Assembly: GCF_900099965.1 (NCBI RefSeq)
Contig: NZ_FNDJ01000027.1
Span: 62,001-126,000 of the forward strand
DNA: 64,000 bases
Direction: 5' to 3'
Source of the DNA: Nonomuraea jiangxiensis
GTDB lineage: Bacteria; Actinomycetota; Actinomycetes; Streptosporangiales; Streptosporangiaceae
How positions within the stretch are numbered: the first letter of the stretch is position 1; each line of letters starts with the position of its first letter. Shown here one piece after another: positions 16,843 through 25,381 of the stretch. The translations under genes and the position numbers were made by a program. The notes beneath the pieces are model-generated. The model was not told the DNA's origin, did no database searches, and was given only the letters and a program-made list of their open reading frames with translations.

Positions 16843-17958
16843 GTGACGGCCGACCGAGACGAGATCCTCCAGGCGGTGAGCTCCGCGGTGCTCGCGGTCA
16901 CCCGTCACCTGTCGGTCCGCGAGGTGCTGCAGGTCATCGTACGCTCGGCGCAGCGCCTGCTCGACGCCCGCTACGCCGCGCTCGGCGTGCCCGACGAGGA
17001 CGGGTCGTTCGCCGAGTTCGTCGCCGAGGGGCTGACCGACAAGCAGTGGGACGCGATCGGGCCGCTCCCGAGGCAGCACGGGATGCTCGGCGCGATGCTC
17101 CGCGACGGCGCCCCCGCCCGGCTGCCCGACCTGCGCAGCGACCCCAGGTTCGAGTGGTGGCCCAAGGCCCACCCGGTGATGAAGGACTTCCTCGGCGTCC
17201 CCATCCGCGACGGCGAGCAGGTCCTCGGCATCATCTTCCTGGCCAACAAGCGCGCGTCCGGCGGCTTCACGCAGGAGGACCAGGACCTTCTCACGCTGTT
17301 CGCCGCGCACGCGGCCATCGCGCTGACCAACGCCAGGCTCTACGAGCGCGGCCGGGAGCTGGCCATGCTGGAGGAGCGCAACCGGATGGCCAGGGAGCTG
17401 CACGACGCCGTGACACAGAAGTTGTTCTCGCTCCGGCTCACCGCCCAGTCCGCGGCCGCCATGCTGGCCAAGGCGCCCGAGCAGGCCGCCACCGAGCTCG
17501 AACGCGTCCAGCGGCTGGCCGGGGAGGCCCTGTCCGAGCTGCGCGCGGTGATCGTCGAGCTGCGCCCGGCCGAGCTCGACCGGCACGGCCTGGCCGAGAC
17601 GCTGCGCAAGCAGGTACGCATGTTCGACCGGCTGCACACCTCCTCGGTCACGTTCGAGTGCGACGAGTTGCCCCCGCTCGACGCGGCGGTCGAGGTGGCG
17701 GTGCTGCGGGTGGCCCAGGAGGCGCTGCACAACGCGCTGCGGCACTCGGAGGCCGCCCTGGTCTCGGTGTGCCTGGCCCTCGAAGGCGACAGGCTGGCCC
17801 TGACCGTCCACGACGACGGCGCCGGATTCGCGCAGGAGGAGTCGCGCGGGCTGGGCCTGGCGTCGATGCGCGACCGGGCCGAGTCCGTGGGCGGCGTCAT
17901 GACCGTCGAGTCGGCCCATGGCGGCGGCACGACCGTACGCATGGAGGTGGGCGTTTGA
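16843..17958 (+). CDS. GAF-domain sensor histidine kinase (NarL-type system)
   Basis: This 371-residue cytoplasmic kinase has a GAF domain at about residues 20-165, a HisKA_3 dimerisation domain with MARELHDAVTQKLF (phosphoryl acceptor H187) and a C-terminal ATPase with AVLRVAQEALHNALRHSEA (N-box) and GLGLASMRDRAESVGG. No membrane segment is seen, so it senses a cytoplasmic or redox signal through GAF. Similar GAF kinases include the DevS family, but no haem ligand can be assigned here. The stop overlaps the start of the response regulator. Confidence 0.9.
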   Translation: MTADRDEILQAVSSAVLAVTRHLSVREVLQVIVRSAQRLLDARYAALGVPDEDGSFAEFVAEGLTDKQWDAIGPLPRQHGMLGAMLRDGAPARLPDLRSDPRFEWWPKAHPVMKDFLGVPIRDGEQVLGIIFLANKRASGGFTQEDQDLLTLFAAHAAIALTNARLYERGRELAMLEERNRMARELHDAVTQKLFSLRLTAQSAAAMLAKAPEQAATELERVQRLAGEALSELRAVIVELRPAELDRHGLAETLRKQVRMFDRLHTSSVTFECDELPPLDAAVEVAVLRVAQEALHNALRHSEAALVSVCLALEGDRLALTVHDDGAGFAQEESRGLGLASMRDRAESVGGVMTVESAHGGGTTVRMEVGV

Positions 17959-18569
17959 TCCGGGTCCTGATCGCCGACGATCATCCCGTGGTGCGCCAGG
18001 GCCTGCGGACGTTCCTCGACCTCCAGGACGACATCACGGTCGTCGGCGAGGCGGGCGACGGGGAGCAGGCCGTCGCGCTGGTCGGGGAGCTGGCCCCCGA
18101 CGTGCTGCTGCTGGATCTGAAGATGCCGGTGCTGGACGGGCTGGGCACGCTGGAGCGCCTGAACGGCTCGGCGACCAGGGTGGTCGTGCTGACGTCGGTG
18201 AGCGACCCGTCGGACGTGGGGCCCGCGATGCGGGCCGGCGCGTCGGGGTTCCTCTACAAGGACGTCGACCCGCCCGCGCTGGTCCAGGCCGTACGCGCGG
18301 TGCACGGCGGGCAGGTGCTGCTGGCCCCGGAGGCGGCGGAGGCGATGCTGGCCGGGACGACCGGGGCGCCGGCCCCGGTGCCGCTGACCGAACGTGAGCG
18401 CGAGGTGCTCGCGCTGATCGCGGCCGGCCGGTCCAACCGGGAGATCGCCAGGAGCCTCGCCGTGGCGGAGAAGACGGTCAAGACCCACGTCTCCAACGTG
18501 CTGATGAAGCTCGGCGTGCAGGATCGCACCCAGGCCGCCCTCTATGCCGTCCGGCACGGGCTGGGCTGA
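17955..18569 (+). CDS. NarL/LuxR-type response regulator
   Basis: This 204-residue regulator has a receiver domain with DD8-9 acidic pair, phosphorylated Asp D54 in LLLDLKMPVLDG and Lys in YKDVDPPAL. The LuxR helix-turn-helix (LTEREREVLALIAAGRSNRE, then KTVKTHVSNVLMKLGV) is at the C-terminus. TTG 17955 overlaps the kinase stop (TTGA) and has GGAGG seven bases upstream, so the pair is translationally coupled. Confidence 0.92.
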   Translation: MIRVLIADDHPVVRQGLRTFLDLQDDITVVGEAGDGEQAVALVGELAPDVLLLDLKMPVLDGLGTLERLNGSATRVVVLTSVSDPSDVGPAMRAGASGFLYKDVDPPALVQAVRAVHGGQVLLAPEAAEAMLAGTTGAPAPVPLTEREREVLALIAAGRSNREIARSLAVAEKTVKTHVSNVLMKLGVQDRTQAALYAVRHGLG

Positions 18570-18573
18570 CCGG

Positions 18574-19293
18574 CTACGGGCTTTTGAGCGGTTCGAAGAT
18601 CGCGTGGTGGGCGGCGACGAGCGCACGGCGTACGGCCCGGTCGAGTTCGCGCAGGGCGGCCTGGCGGGCGGAGATCTGCCCCGAGGTGAGCCCGCGCTCG
18701 TCGGCCAGGCGCAGCACCGCGAGCAGCCGGGTGGCCAGCGAGGAGACCCGGTGGGCCCGCGCAGGATAGCCGGGCGCCAGCTCGCCGCCCTGCCGCTCCA
18801 GCCGCTCGGGGCGGGCCTGCCCGGGGCCCTCCACGGAGGCCAGCCCCTCGGTGGCGGACCGCATGGCGTCCGACAGCTCGCGCTCGGCCTCCGCCAACGA
18901 CGGCAGGTCCTGGCGTACGGGTCCGGCGTCGTGCACCTCCAGGCGTACTCCGACGTAGGAGGACCCGCGCAGGTCCGACGCGGGCACCAGCCCGAGGTTG
19001 CGCTCGCCGAGCACGGCGATCGCGGCCTGACCCACGTCGACCGCCGCCGAATTGAACGGCGCGGGCCCCGACAACCCCAGCGGGTCGCCGGGCGCGGGAA
19101 GCGCGAGCCGCAACTCCCGCAAGCCGTCGGACCGCAGGTTTGCCAGGTATTTACGCAACGGTACGTCGCCCGCGACGATGGGTCCGCAGGCGGCTTCCAC
19201 GTGGTCAGCCGCCTCGTCGAGGCCGACGTGACCGGCGAGCCACGCGTTGCCCCAGGCGACCAGGGAGGGACAGACAGGCGATTCAGGGCGCAC
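18574..19293 (-). CDS. Conserved hypothetical protein
   Basis: This 239-residue soluble protein has no recognised domain. Strong wobble bias and a GTG start at 19293 support a real gene. It contains LRKYLANLRSDGLRELRLAL and an Arg/Ala-rich helical C-terminus (ISARQAALRELDRAVRRALV). It converges on the response regulator with only four bases between the stops and is divergent from the ABC ATPase gene, 68 bases away. Confidence 0.65.
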   Translation of the reverse strand: MRPESPVCPSLVAWGNAWLAGHVGLDEAADHVEAACGPIVAGDVPLRKYLANLRSDGLRELRLALPAPGDPLGLSGPAPFNSAAVDVGQAAIAVLGERNLGLVPASDLRGSSYVGVRLEVHDAGPVRQDLPSLAEAERELSDAMRSATEGLASVEGPGQARPERLERQGGELAPGYPARAHRVSSLATRLLAVLRLADERGLTSGQISARQAALRELDRAVRRALVAAHHAIFEPLKSP

Positions 19294-19361
19294 CGATCCA
19301 CGATAAGCGCTCGCCCTGCAATAGGTTTGTCCCGAGGGTGACTCCTAAAGGAGGTTCGGGG

Positions 19362-20150
19362 ATGGGTGGTCAGGTGCTGCGGCTCCAGGACGTGGCCGTC
19401 AGGCGCGACGGAGCGGCCCTGCTGCGCGGCATCGACTGGACGGTCAACGAGGATGAGCGGTGGGTCGTCATCGGGCCCAACGGTGCGGGCAAGACCACGT
19501 TGTTGCAGGTCGCGGCCACGCTGCTCTATCCGAGTGAGGGCCTGGTCGAGGTGCTGGGGGAGCGGCTGGGACAGGCGGACGTGTTCGATCTGCGGCCACG
19601 GATCGGGCTGGCGAGCTCCGCACTGGCCGAGAAGATCCCGCCGGAGGAGAAGGTCATCGACCTGGTGCTGACCGCCTCCTACGCGATCATGGGTCGCTGG
19701 ACGGAGGAATACGACTCCAACGACGTGACCAGAGCCGTCGAGCTGATCGACATGATGGGCGCGGCCCATCTGATCAGGAGGCGGTTCGGCACCCTGTCGG
19801 AGGGGGAGCGCAAGCGGGTGCAGATCGCCCGCGCGCTCATGCCCGACCCCGAGATGCTGCTGCTCGACGAGCCCGCTGCCGGGCTCGACCTGGGCGGGCG
19901 CGAGGACCTGGTGCGCCGGTTGTCGGTGCTGGCGGGCGACTACCGCTCGCCGACGCTGGTGCTGGTGACGCATCACGTGGAGGAGGTGCCGAACGGGTTC
20001 ACGCACGGGCTGCTGCTGCGGCACGGCTCCGTGGTGGCCCAGGGGCCGCTGGAGACCGTGATGACGTCGGACAATCTGTCGCACACGTTCGGGGTGCCGC
20101 TGTCGCTGGAGCGCGGCTCCGAGGGCCGCTGGTACGCCCGAGCTCACTAA
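19362..20150 (+). CDS. Stand-alone ABC ATPase
   Basis: This 262-residue ATPase has Walker A IGPNGAGKTTLLQ, signature TLSEGERKRVQIARAL, Walker B EMLLLDEPAAGLD and switch His in VTHHVEE. No permease or binding-protein gene is adjacent. Sequence style is that of ModF-like and iron-complex-type ATPases found alone in actinobacteria, so the partner is unknown. Start ATG 19362 is preceded by a near-perfect ribosome site (AAAGGAGG, seven-base spacing). Confidence 0.85.
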   Translation: MGGQVLRLQDVAVRRDGAALLRGIDWTVNEDERWVVIGPNGAGKTTLLQVAATLLYPSEGLVEVLGERLGQADVFDLRPRIGLASSALAEKIPPEEKVIDLVLTASYAIMGRWTEEYDSNDVTRAVELIDMMGAAHLIRRRFGTLSEGERKRVQIARALMPDPEMLLLDEPAAGLDLGGREDLVRRLSVLAGDYRSPTLVLVTHHVEEVPNGFTHGLLLRHGSVVAQGPLETVMTSDNLSHTFGVPLSLERGSEGRWYARAH

Positions 20151-20235
20151 TCGCCATTTATGCCGATGAAAGCCGCTCAAAGCTGAAACCCAATAGCATT
20201 TGCGAAGTCGGCCCCCTCGGCTTCGGAGCGTCGCC

Positions 20236-21159
20236 ATGTCCACGCAGCAGCTCATCGTCGCCATCGTCGTGGTCGCGGCGGTGGGCTTCGGTGTGGCCCG
20301 TACGATCCGCATCATCCCGCAGGCCACGGCCGCCATCATCGAGCGCCTGGGCCGCTACCACCGGACGCTGACCCCGGGACTGAACCTGGTGGTGCCCTTC
20401 ATCGACCGCATCAAGGACCTGATCGACCTGCGGGAGCAGGTGGTGTCCTTCCCGCCCCAGCCGGTGATCACCTCCGACAACCTCGTGGTGTCCATCGACA
20501 CCGTCATCTACTTCCAGGTCACCAATCCGAAGGCGGCCACGTACGAGATCGCGAACTTCCTGACCGGCGTCGAGCAGCTCACCGTCACGACGCTGCGCAA
20601 CGTGGTCGGCGGGATGGACCTGGAGCGTACGCTGACCTCGCGCGAGGACATCAACACCGCGCTGCGTGGCGTGCTGGACGAGGCGACCGGCAAGTGGGGC
20701 ATCCGGGTCAACCGGGTCGAGCTCAAGGCCATCGACCCGCCCGCCTCCATCCAGGACTCGATGGAGAAGCAGATGCGCGCCGACCGCGACAAGCGGGCCG
20801 CCGTGCTGACCGCCGAGGGGCAGCGCCAGGCGGCGATCCTGGCGGCGGAGGGCGAGAAGCAGGCGTCGGTGCTGCGGGCACGCGGCGAGGCGGAGGCGGC
20901 GGTGCTGCGCGCGCAGGCCGAGGCGGAGGCGCAGGCCATGCGCGCCAAGGGGCAGGCGGACGCGATCGGCATGGTCTTCAAGGCCATCCACGACGGCAAT
21001 CCGAGCCAGCAGCTCCTGGCCTACCAGTACCTGCAGACGTTGCCGGAGATCGCCAAGGGCGACGCGAACAAGATCTGGATCGTGCCGTCGGAGATGGGCA
21101 AGGTCCTGGAGAGCCTGGGCGGCCTCTTCTCCCCGCCCCAGCCCCCCGTGGAGTCCTAG
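20236..21159 (+). CDS. SPFH/stomatin-like membrane protein
   Basis: This 307-residue protein has one N-terminal membrane helix (LIVAIVVVAAVGFGVA) followed by the SPFH domain (IERLGRYHRTLTPGLNLVVP, VVSIDTVIYFQVTNP, TLRNVVGGMDLERTL). A long Ala/Glu/Arg coiled coil follows (AEGEKQASVLRARGEAEAAV). This is the QmcA/stomatin type, which forms oligomeric scaffolds at membrane microdomains. An NfeD partner, often adjacent, is absent. Start ATG 20236 has CGGAG seven bases upstream. Confidence 0.9.
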   Translation: MSTQQLIVAIVVVAAVGFGVARTIRIIPQATAAIIERLGRYHRTLTPGLNLVVPFIDRIKDLIDLREQVVSFPPQPVITSDNLVVSIDTVIYFQVTNPKAATYEIANFLTGVEQLTVTTLRNVVGGMDLERTLTSREDINTALRGVLDEATGKWGIRVNRVELKAIDPPASIQDSMEKQMRADRDKRAAVLTAEGQRQAAILAAEGEKQASVLRARGEAEAAVLRAQAEAEAQAMRAKGQADAIGMVFKAIHDGNPSQQLLAYQYLQTLPEIAKGDANKIWIVPSEMGKVLESLGGLFSPPQPPVES

Positions 21160-21224
21160 CCGCCGGAGCCCGGTTCCCGGAGGATTGTCGCACTGGTGTG
21201 CGGATGAACAGCAGCCTTTATGGG

Positions 21225-21231
21225 TATAAAT
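21225..21231 (+). promoter_or_regulatory. -10 element for a candidate leaderless transcript
   Basis: TATAAAT (21225-21231) lies seven bases before ATG 21238, the distance expected between a -10 hexamer and a start point. There is no ribosome-binding sequence between them, so transcription would begin at or next to the ATG. No clear -35 element is visible. Confidence 0.5.
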
Positions 21232-21237
21232 CCGTAC

Positions 21238-21480
21238 ATGAAGGGTGATCGGGTGGAGATCGTCATCGACGCCGGTGGGACCCCGCGTACTTACGAGATC
21301 AAGGCCACGCGCGCCGGTCGGCGGGTCGAGGTGGCCACACGGCGGGCGCTCGTGGAAGTGAGCGAGGTCACCCGCAGCGGAACGCCCGTACGGACGGCCA
21401 GGTTCATGTCCAGTCGCATCCTCGCCCTCGTGGAGCATCCGGCCGACGAGGCCGGGCAGTCCCCCGACGGGCCGGGCTGA
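21238..21480 (+). CDS. Small conserved hypothetical protein, possibly leaderless
   Basis: This 80-residue basic protein starts MKGDRVEIVIDAGG and is mostly beta-strand-like with alternating hydrophobics (RRVEVATRRALVEVSEVTR), ending in an acidic Gly/Pro tail. Start ATG 21238 is favoured over ATG 21220 because a -10 box fits a transcript beginning at 21238. Function unknown. It converges on the Rieske protein gene. Confidence 0.6.
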   Translation: MKGDRVEIVIDAGGTPRTYEIKATRAGRRVEVATRRALVEVSEVTRSGTPVRTARFMSSRILALVEHPADEAGQSPDGPG

Positions 21481-21485
21481 GGACC

Positions 21486-22397
21486 TCAGGCCACGCCCGG
21501 CCGGACCTGGATCGTGCCGTCCCGGCGGATCCGCGTCTCGAACATGGGCGCGGGGGCGGTCGCCGGGCCGTGCTTCACCGAGCCGTCGGCCAGCCTGAAC
21601 GTGCTGCCGTGCCACGGGCAGACCACGCAGGCGTCCCCGCCCTCGACGATGAGCCTGCCCTGGTGCAGCGGGCCCGCCAGGTGGGGGCAGCGGTCGCCGA
21701 GCACGGTCACGGCCTCGCCCCTGCGCAGCACGAAGAGCTGGATGTAGCCGAGCCGCCGCGCCACCGGCCGGCCGTCGGGCAGGTCCCTGAGCAGGCAGAG
21801 GTCGTGCCAGCCCAGCGGCACCAGGTGGGTGACCTGCGGCGCGTGGTTGGCGCCCGCGGCCTGCCGGTAGGCGAGGTGGCCGCCCAGGTAGGCGCCGAGG
21901 GTGCCGACGCCGAGTCCGGCGAACGACAGCAGCCGGCCGGGACGTTCCTGGCCGCGCAGCCGGGCCAGCAGGGAGGCGGAGAACAGGCCGAGCGCGACCA
22001 TGTTCGACAACATGTGGACGAAGCCGACGCGCTGCTGTTCGCGGTGGAGCGAGGACCAGTCGGTCAGCCCGGCCGCGGCCGTCGGCAGCGCGTTGGCGAT
22101 GCCGGTCGCCAGCAGCAGTCGGCTGGCGCGGGGGTCGGCGTCGGCCACGTCCAGGACGGCCGCCGACAGCCAGCAGCCCAGGCTGACGGTGGCCAGCGGC
22201 GGGTGCAGCGGTTTGCCGATCGGTACGCCGTGCAGCAGGTCACGCAGCCAGGCCGGGCGGACCCGCTGGCGTACGGTCTTGGCCAGCACCCTGACCGGCG
22301 TGTCCATGGCCTTCGACTTCTCGAGCCGATCGGCGAGGGCAACCGGCCCAGCGAGACGCCGCAAATGCCGACGTCCCGCTCGTACTGTCTCTTTCAC
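21486..22397 (-). CDS. DUF2231 membrane domain fused to a Rieske [2Fe-2S] domain
   Basis: This protein has 303 residues. The first 200 form a DUF2231-type membrane domain with about four helices (PLATVSLGCWLSAAVLDVAD, NMVALGLFSASLLARL). The C-terminal 100 residues are a Rieske ferredoxin domain with both cluster motifs intact: C-P-H in DRCPHLAGPL and C-P-W-H in CVVCPWHGSTF. It probably carries electrons at the membrane, but no oxygenase or reductase partner is adjacent. The nearby molybdopterin oxidoreductase is separated only by an HD gene on the same strand, so a redox link is possible. Confidence 0.88.
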   Translation of the reverse strand: MKETVRAGRRHLRRLAGPVALADRLEKSKAMDTPVRVLAKTVRQRVRPAWLRDLLHGVPIGKPLHPPLATVSLGCWLSAAVLDVADADPRASRLLLATGIANALPTAAAGLTDWSSLHREQQRVGFVHMLSNMVALGLFSASLLARLRGQERPGRLLSFAGLGVGTLGAYLGGHLAYRQAAGANHAPQVTHLVPLGWHDLCLLRDLPDGRPVARRLGYIQLFVLRRGEAVTVLGDRCPHLAGPLHQGRLIVEGGDACVVCPWHGSTFRLADGSVKHGPATAPAPMFETRIRRDGTIQVRPGVA

Positions 22398-22427
22398 GAC
22401 AAGTCCCCTACCCCGGCCATGACGGGA

Positions 22428-23039
22428 TCACTCGGACAGATGACCCCTCGCCACGGAGAGTTCTACCAGCTCCAGGGCGTAGGCGCCGAGCGAGGGTGAT
22501 CCTTCCTCGATGATCCGGACCTTCTCCCTGACCTGCGCGGCCGTGACCTTGAACAGCGGCCAGGTGCCGCCCTCGGTGTGGTGGTTGGCCAGGATGGGGG
22601 CGAAACGGTCAAGTGCCTTGGCGAACCTGGCCTCCGGCGTCTTCCTGTCCTCGAACTCGTCCCACAGCTGCCGGAACTCCGTGGACTGGGGGGCGGGCAG
22701 CAGGCCGAAAATGCGGTCGGCGGCCGCCGACTCGGCCACGGCCTGGGCCTCGACCGCCACCTGGTCATAGACGAAGGTGTCACCGGCGTCGATCTCCACC
22801 AGGTCGTGTACCAAGAGCATGGCCACCACCCGCTGCAGGTCGGTCCCCGGCGGGGCGTGCTCACCGAGGACCATCGCCAACGTGCCCACGTACCAAGAAT
22901 GCTCCGCGGTGTTCTCCCGCCGCGAACCGTCTATCAGATGGTTGCGGCGGATGATCCGCTTCAGTTTGTCGATCTCGACGGCGAATGCGATCTGGGTGTG
23001 CAGGCGGTCCTCTTCTGGCGCGATAGTCACGCGCGCCAC
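22428..23039 (-). CDS. HD-domain hydrolase (YfbR/HDDC2-like)
   Basis: This 203-residue metal-dependent phosphohydrolase has NTAEHSWYVGTLAMVLGEH and LLVHDLVEIDAGD, which supply the HD ligands. The family removes phosphate from deoxynucleoside monophosphates in characterised members. GTG 23039 sits one base from the stop of the molybdopterin oxidoreductase gene, so the two are probably cotranscribed. Confidence 0.86.
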   Translation of the reverse strand: MARVTIAPEEDRLHTQIAFAVEIDKLKRIIRRNHLIDGSRRENTAEHSWYVGTLAMVLGEHAPPGTDLQRVVAMLLVHDLVEIDAGDTFVYDQVAVEAQAVAESAAADRIFGLLPAPQSTEFRQLWDEFEDRKTPEARFAKALDRFAPILANHHTEGGTWPLFKVTAAQVREKVRIIEEGSPSLGAYALELVELSVARGHLSE

Positions 23040-23040
23040 C

Positions 23041-25224
23041 CTATTGCGCGATGATCACCCCGGTTGGTGAAATGCTTACCGGAACTCCGTTGAACACTGC
23101 GTTACCACTCGGAACGTCAACCGCGGTCTCGTCGGTCAGAGCGTTGACGCTCACTCCCGGATGATCGGCCGCCACGCTCTGTGCGCTGTCGGCGTGCCCC
23201 CAGCCGTGCGGCAGGCTCACCACGCCCGGCATGATCGTGTCGGTGGGTTCGAGCGGCACGGTGAGTTGCCCCTTCGCCGAGCGGACCACGGCGTGCTCGC
23301 CGAGCCCGAGCCGGGCCACGTCGGCCGGGTTGATCTGCAGCGTGCAGGTGTTGCTGCCGCCCACCAGCGGGCCCACATTGTGCATCCAGCTGTTGTTGGA
23401 GCGCAGGTGGCGCCGCCCGACCAGGACGATCTCCGGCGGCTCCTCCGCCAGCCGGCCGCGCAGCCGCTCCACGTCCTCGATGAGCTCGCGCGGCGCCAGC
23501 TCGATGAGCCCGGAGGCGGTCCTGAGCACCTCGTCCAGCCGCGGCTCCAGCGCGCCCAGGTCCAGGCCGTGCGGATTGTCGAGCAGTTTGCGCAGCGACA
23601 GGTCGCCCTTGCCCGCCCACTCGCCGTAGGGGCCGAGCCGGAGCATGAGGTCCAGCCGCCGCTCGGCGCCCGTCCCGCCTTCCAGCGCCGCCCGCAGCTC
23701 CGCCACGTCCCGTCCCTCGACACCGGAGCCGGGCGTCTCCGTGGCCTTGCGCAGCATCTCGTCGATGACGAACGCGTCCAGGTCACCTTCCAGGCCCGAG
23801 GCGATCATGGCGAGCCTGGCGAGGATCTCGGCCTCCGAGGGCTGCCCGTCGAGCGGCAGCAGCGGCGGGGAGTACCGCGTGTAGTTGCGCACGGCGAACC
23901 CGAGCAGCGCGAAGTCGTAGTGCCCCGACTGCAGCACCCGCGGCGGGGGCAGGATCACGTCGGCGTGCTTGGTGGTCTCGTTCAGGTACGGGTCCACGCT
24001 CACCATGAAGTCCAGCTGCCGGAACGCCGCGTCCAGCCGGGGCCCGTGCGGGGCCGACAGCACGGGGTTGCCCGCCACCGTGAGCAGGAAGGTGACCTGG
24101 CCCTCGCCCGGCGTCTCGATCTCGTCGGCGAGGGTGGCCACCGGCAGCTCGCCGTTGGTCTCCGGCAGCCCCCGGACCCGGCTCTTCCACCGGCCCACCG
24201 CGTACGGTCTGCCGCGTCGCACCCCCGGCTCGGTCGCTGGTTTGGCGAACATGGCGCCGCCGGGACGGTCCAGGTTCCCGGTGAGCACGTTGAGCACCTC
24301 GACCAGCCACTGGGCCAGCGTGCCGAACTCGGCCGTGCAGGTGCCGATCCGGGCGTAGACGGCCGCCGTACGCGCTGTCGCCAGCTCCACGGCCAGCCGC
24401 CTGATCACCTCGGCGGGCACCCCGGTACGCGGGGACACCGCCTCGGGCGGGAAGTGCTTGGCCGCCTCCCGTACCTGGCCCAGCCCGTTCACCGCGTGCG
24501 AGGGGGTCACGAGGCCCGCCTCGAACAGTGTGTGCACGAGCCCGAACAGCAGGTAGGCGTCCGTGCCTGGACGTACGAACACGTGCTCGTCGGCCAGCGC
24601 CGCGGTCCTGGTGCGCCGCGGGTCCACCACGACGAGCCGGCCGCCGCGCCGGCGCAGGGCCTTCAGCCGGCCGGGGAAGTCGGGCGCGGTGCACAGGGAG
24701 CCGTTGGACTCCAGCGGGTTCGCGCCCAGCATCAGCAGGTAGTCGGTCCTGTCGAGGTCGGGGACCGGGATGGCCAGCGGATGGCCGAACATCAGCCCGC
24801 TGGCCACGTGCTTCGGCATCTGGTCGGCCGTGCTGGCGGAGTAGAGGTTGCGGGTTCCGAGCGCCTTGACCAGCGGCGCGACGTAGAGGGCGCCCGCCAT
24901 GGTGTGCGCGTTCGGGTTGCCCAGGTAGATCGCGACGGACCTGCGGTCGGCCACCCGTTCCAGGCCCGCCCGTACGGCCGCGAACGCCTCCTCCCAGCCG
25001 GCCTCCCGCCACAGCTCGCCCTCCCTGATCAGCGGCTTGCGCAGGCGGTCGGGGTCCTCGTCGAGCCGGCCGAGGCTGGCGCCCTTCGGGCAGATGAATC
25101 CCTTGCTGAACGGGTCCTCCTTGTCGCCCCGGACGCTGGTCACGTGCCCGCCCTCATCGAGGGTGAGGGTCAGGCCGCAGACGGCTTCGCAGAGGGGGCA
25201 GGTCCGGTGGACGGTCGACGTCAT
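23041..25224 (-). CDS. Molybdopterin-dependent oxidoreductase (formate-dehydrogenase-like)
   Basis: This 727-residue protein is of the DMSO reductase superfamily. The N-terminal [4Fe-4S] site is C9-x2-C12-x3-C16 with the fourth Cys in GFICPKGASLG. Then come GNPNAHTMAGA, SADTADQMPKHV-like sequence and the C-terminal molybdopterin dinucleotide domain (LQINPADVARLGLGEHAVVR, SLPHGWGHAD). No signal peptide is seen, so it is cytoplasmic. No separate iron-sulphur or membrane subunit lies beside it. Start ATG 25224 has AGGAG five bases upstream. Substrate is unknown. Confidence 0.9.
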   Translation of the reverse strand: MTSTVHRTCPLCEAVCGLTLTLDEGGHVTSVRGDKEDPFSKGFICPKGASLGRLDEDPDRLRKPLIREGELWREAGWEEAFAAVRAGLERVADRRSVAIYLGNPNAHTMAGALYVAPLVKALGTRNLYSASTADQMPKHVASGLMFGHPLAIPVPDLDRTDYLLMLGANPLESNGSLCTAPDFPGRLKALRRRGGRLVVVDPRRTRTAALADEHVFVRPGTDAYLLFGLVHTLFEAGLVTPSHAVNGLGQVREAAKHFPPEAVSPRTGVPAEVIRRLAVELATARTAAVYARIGTCTAEFGTLAQWLVEVLNVLTGNLDRPGGAMFAKPATEPGVRRGRPYAVGRWKSRVRGLPETNGELPVATLADEIETPGEGQVTFLLTVAGNPVLSAPHGPRLDAAFRQLDFMVSVDPYLNETTKHADVILPPPRVLQSGHYDFALLGFAVRNYTRYSPPLLPLDGQPSEAEILARLAMIASGLEGDLDAFVIDEMLRKATETPGSGVEGRDVAELRAALEGGTGAERRLDLMLRLGPYGEWAGKGDLSLRKLLDNPHGLDLGALEPRLDEVLRTASGLIELAPRELIEDVERLRGRLAEEPPEIVLVGRRHLRSNNSWMHNVGPLVGGSNTCTLQINPADVARLGLGEHAVVRSAKGQLTVPLEPTDTIMPGVVSLPHGWGHADSAQSVAADHPGVSVNALTDETAVDVPSGNAVFNGVPVSISPTGVIIAQ

Positions 25225-25234
25225 CGCGACTCCT

Positions 25235-25253
25235 GAGTTCGTCAGATGAACTC
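25235..25253. promoter_or_regulatory. Inverted repeat upstream of the molybdopterin oxidoreductase
   Basis: GAGTTC and GAACTC flank a seven-base spacer, 10-29 bases upstream of the start codon at 25224. Position and symmetry suit a repressor site or a short leader hairpin. Confidence 0.4.
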
Positions 25254-25282
25254 ATCTTGGCTCGTGCCGTACACATGGGGAA

Positions 25283-25310
25283 GCCCCGGAGCCCCCGCGG
25301 TCTCCGGGGC
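25283..25310 (-). terminator. Hairpin terminator after the pre-TraB-like operon
   Basis: GCCCCGGAG (25283-25291) pairs perfectly with CTCCGGGGC (25302-25310) around a ten-base loop. It lies 70 bases beyond the stop of the minus-strand gene ending at 25382. Confidence 0.75.
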
Positions 25311-25381
25311 TTGCCCGCCCGGGGGATTTCCCGGATTCCCCAGGCCTTCCAGTGAGGTTCTTCACAGCATTGAGCGCGTCG

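Noticed and set aside
17340..20339. 999-codon open frame on the minus strand
   Set aside because: It overlaps a histidine kinase, response regulator and ABC ATPase, all with clear motifs; it is the antisense shadow of high-GC coding DNA.
23161..25236. 691-codon plus-strand open frame opposite the molybdopterin oxidoreductase
   Set aside because: Antisense shadow of a gene with intact iron-sulphur and cofactor motifs.
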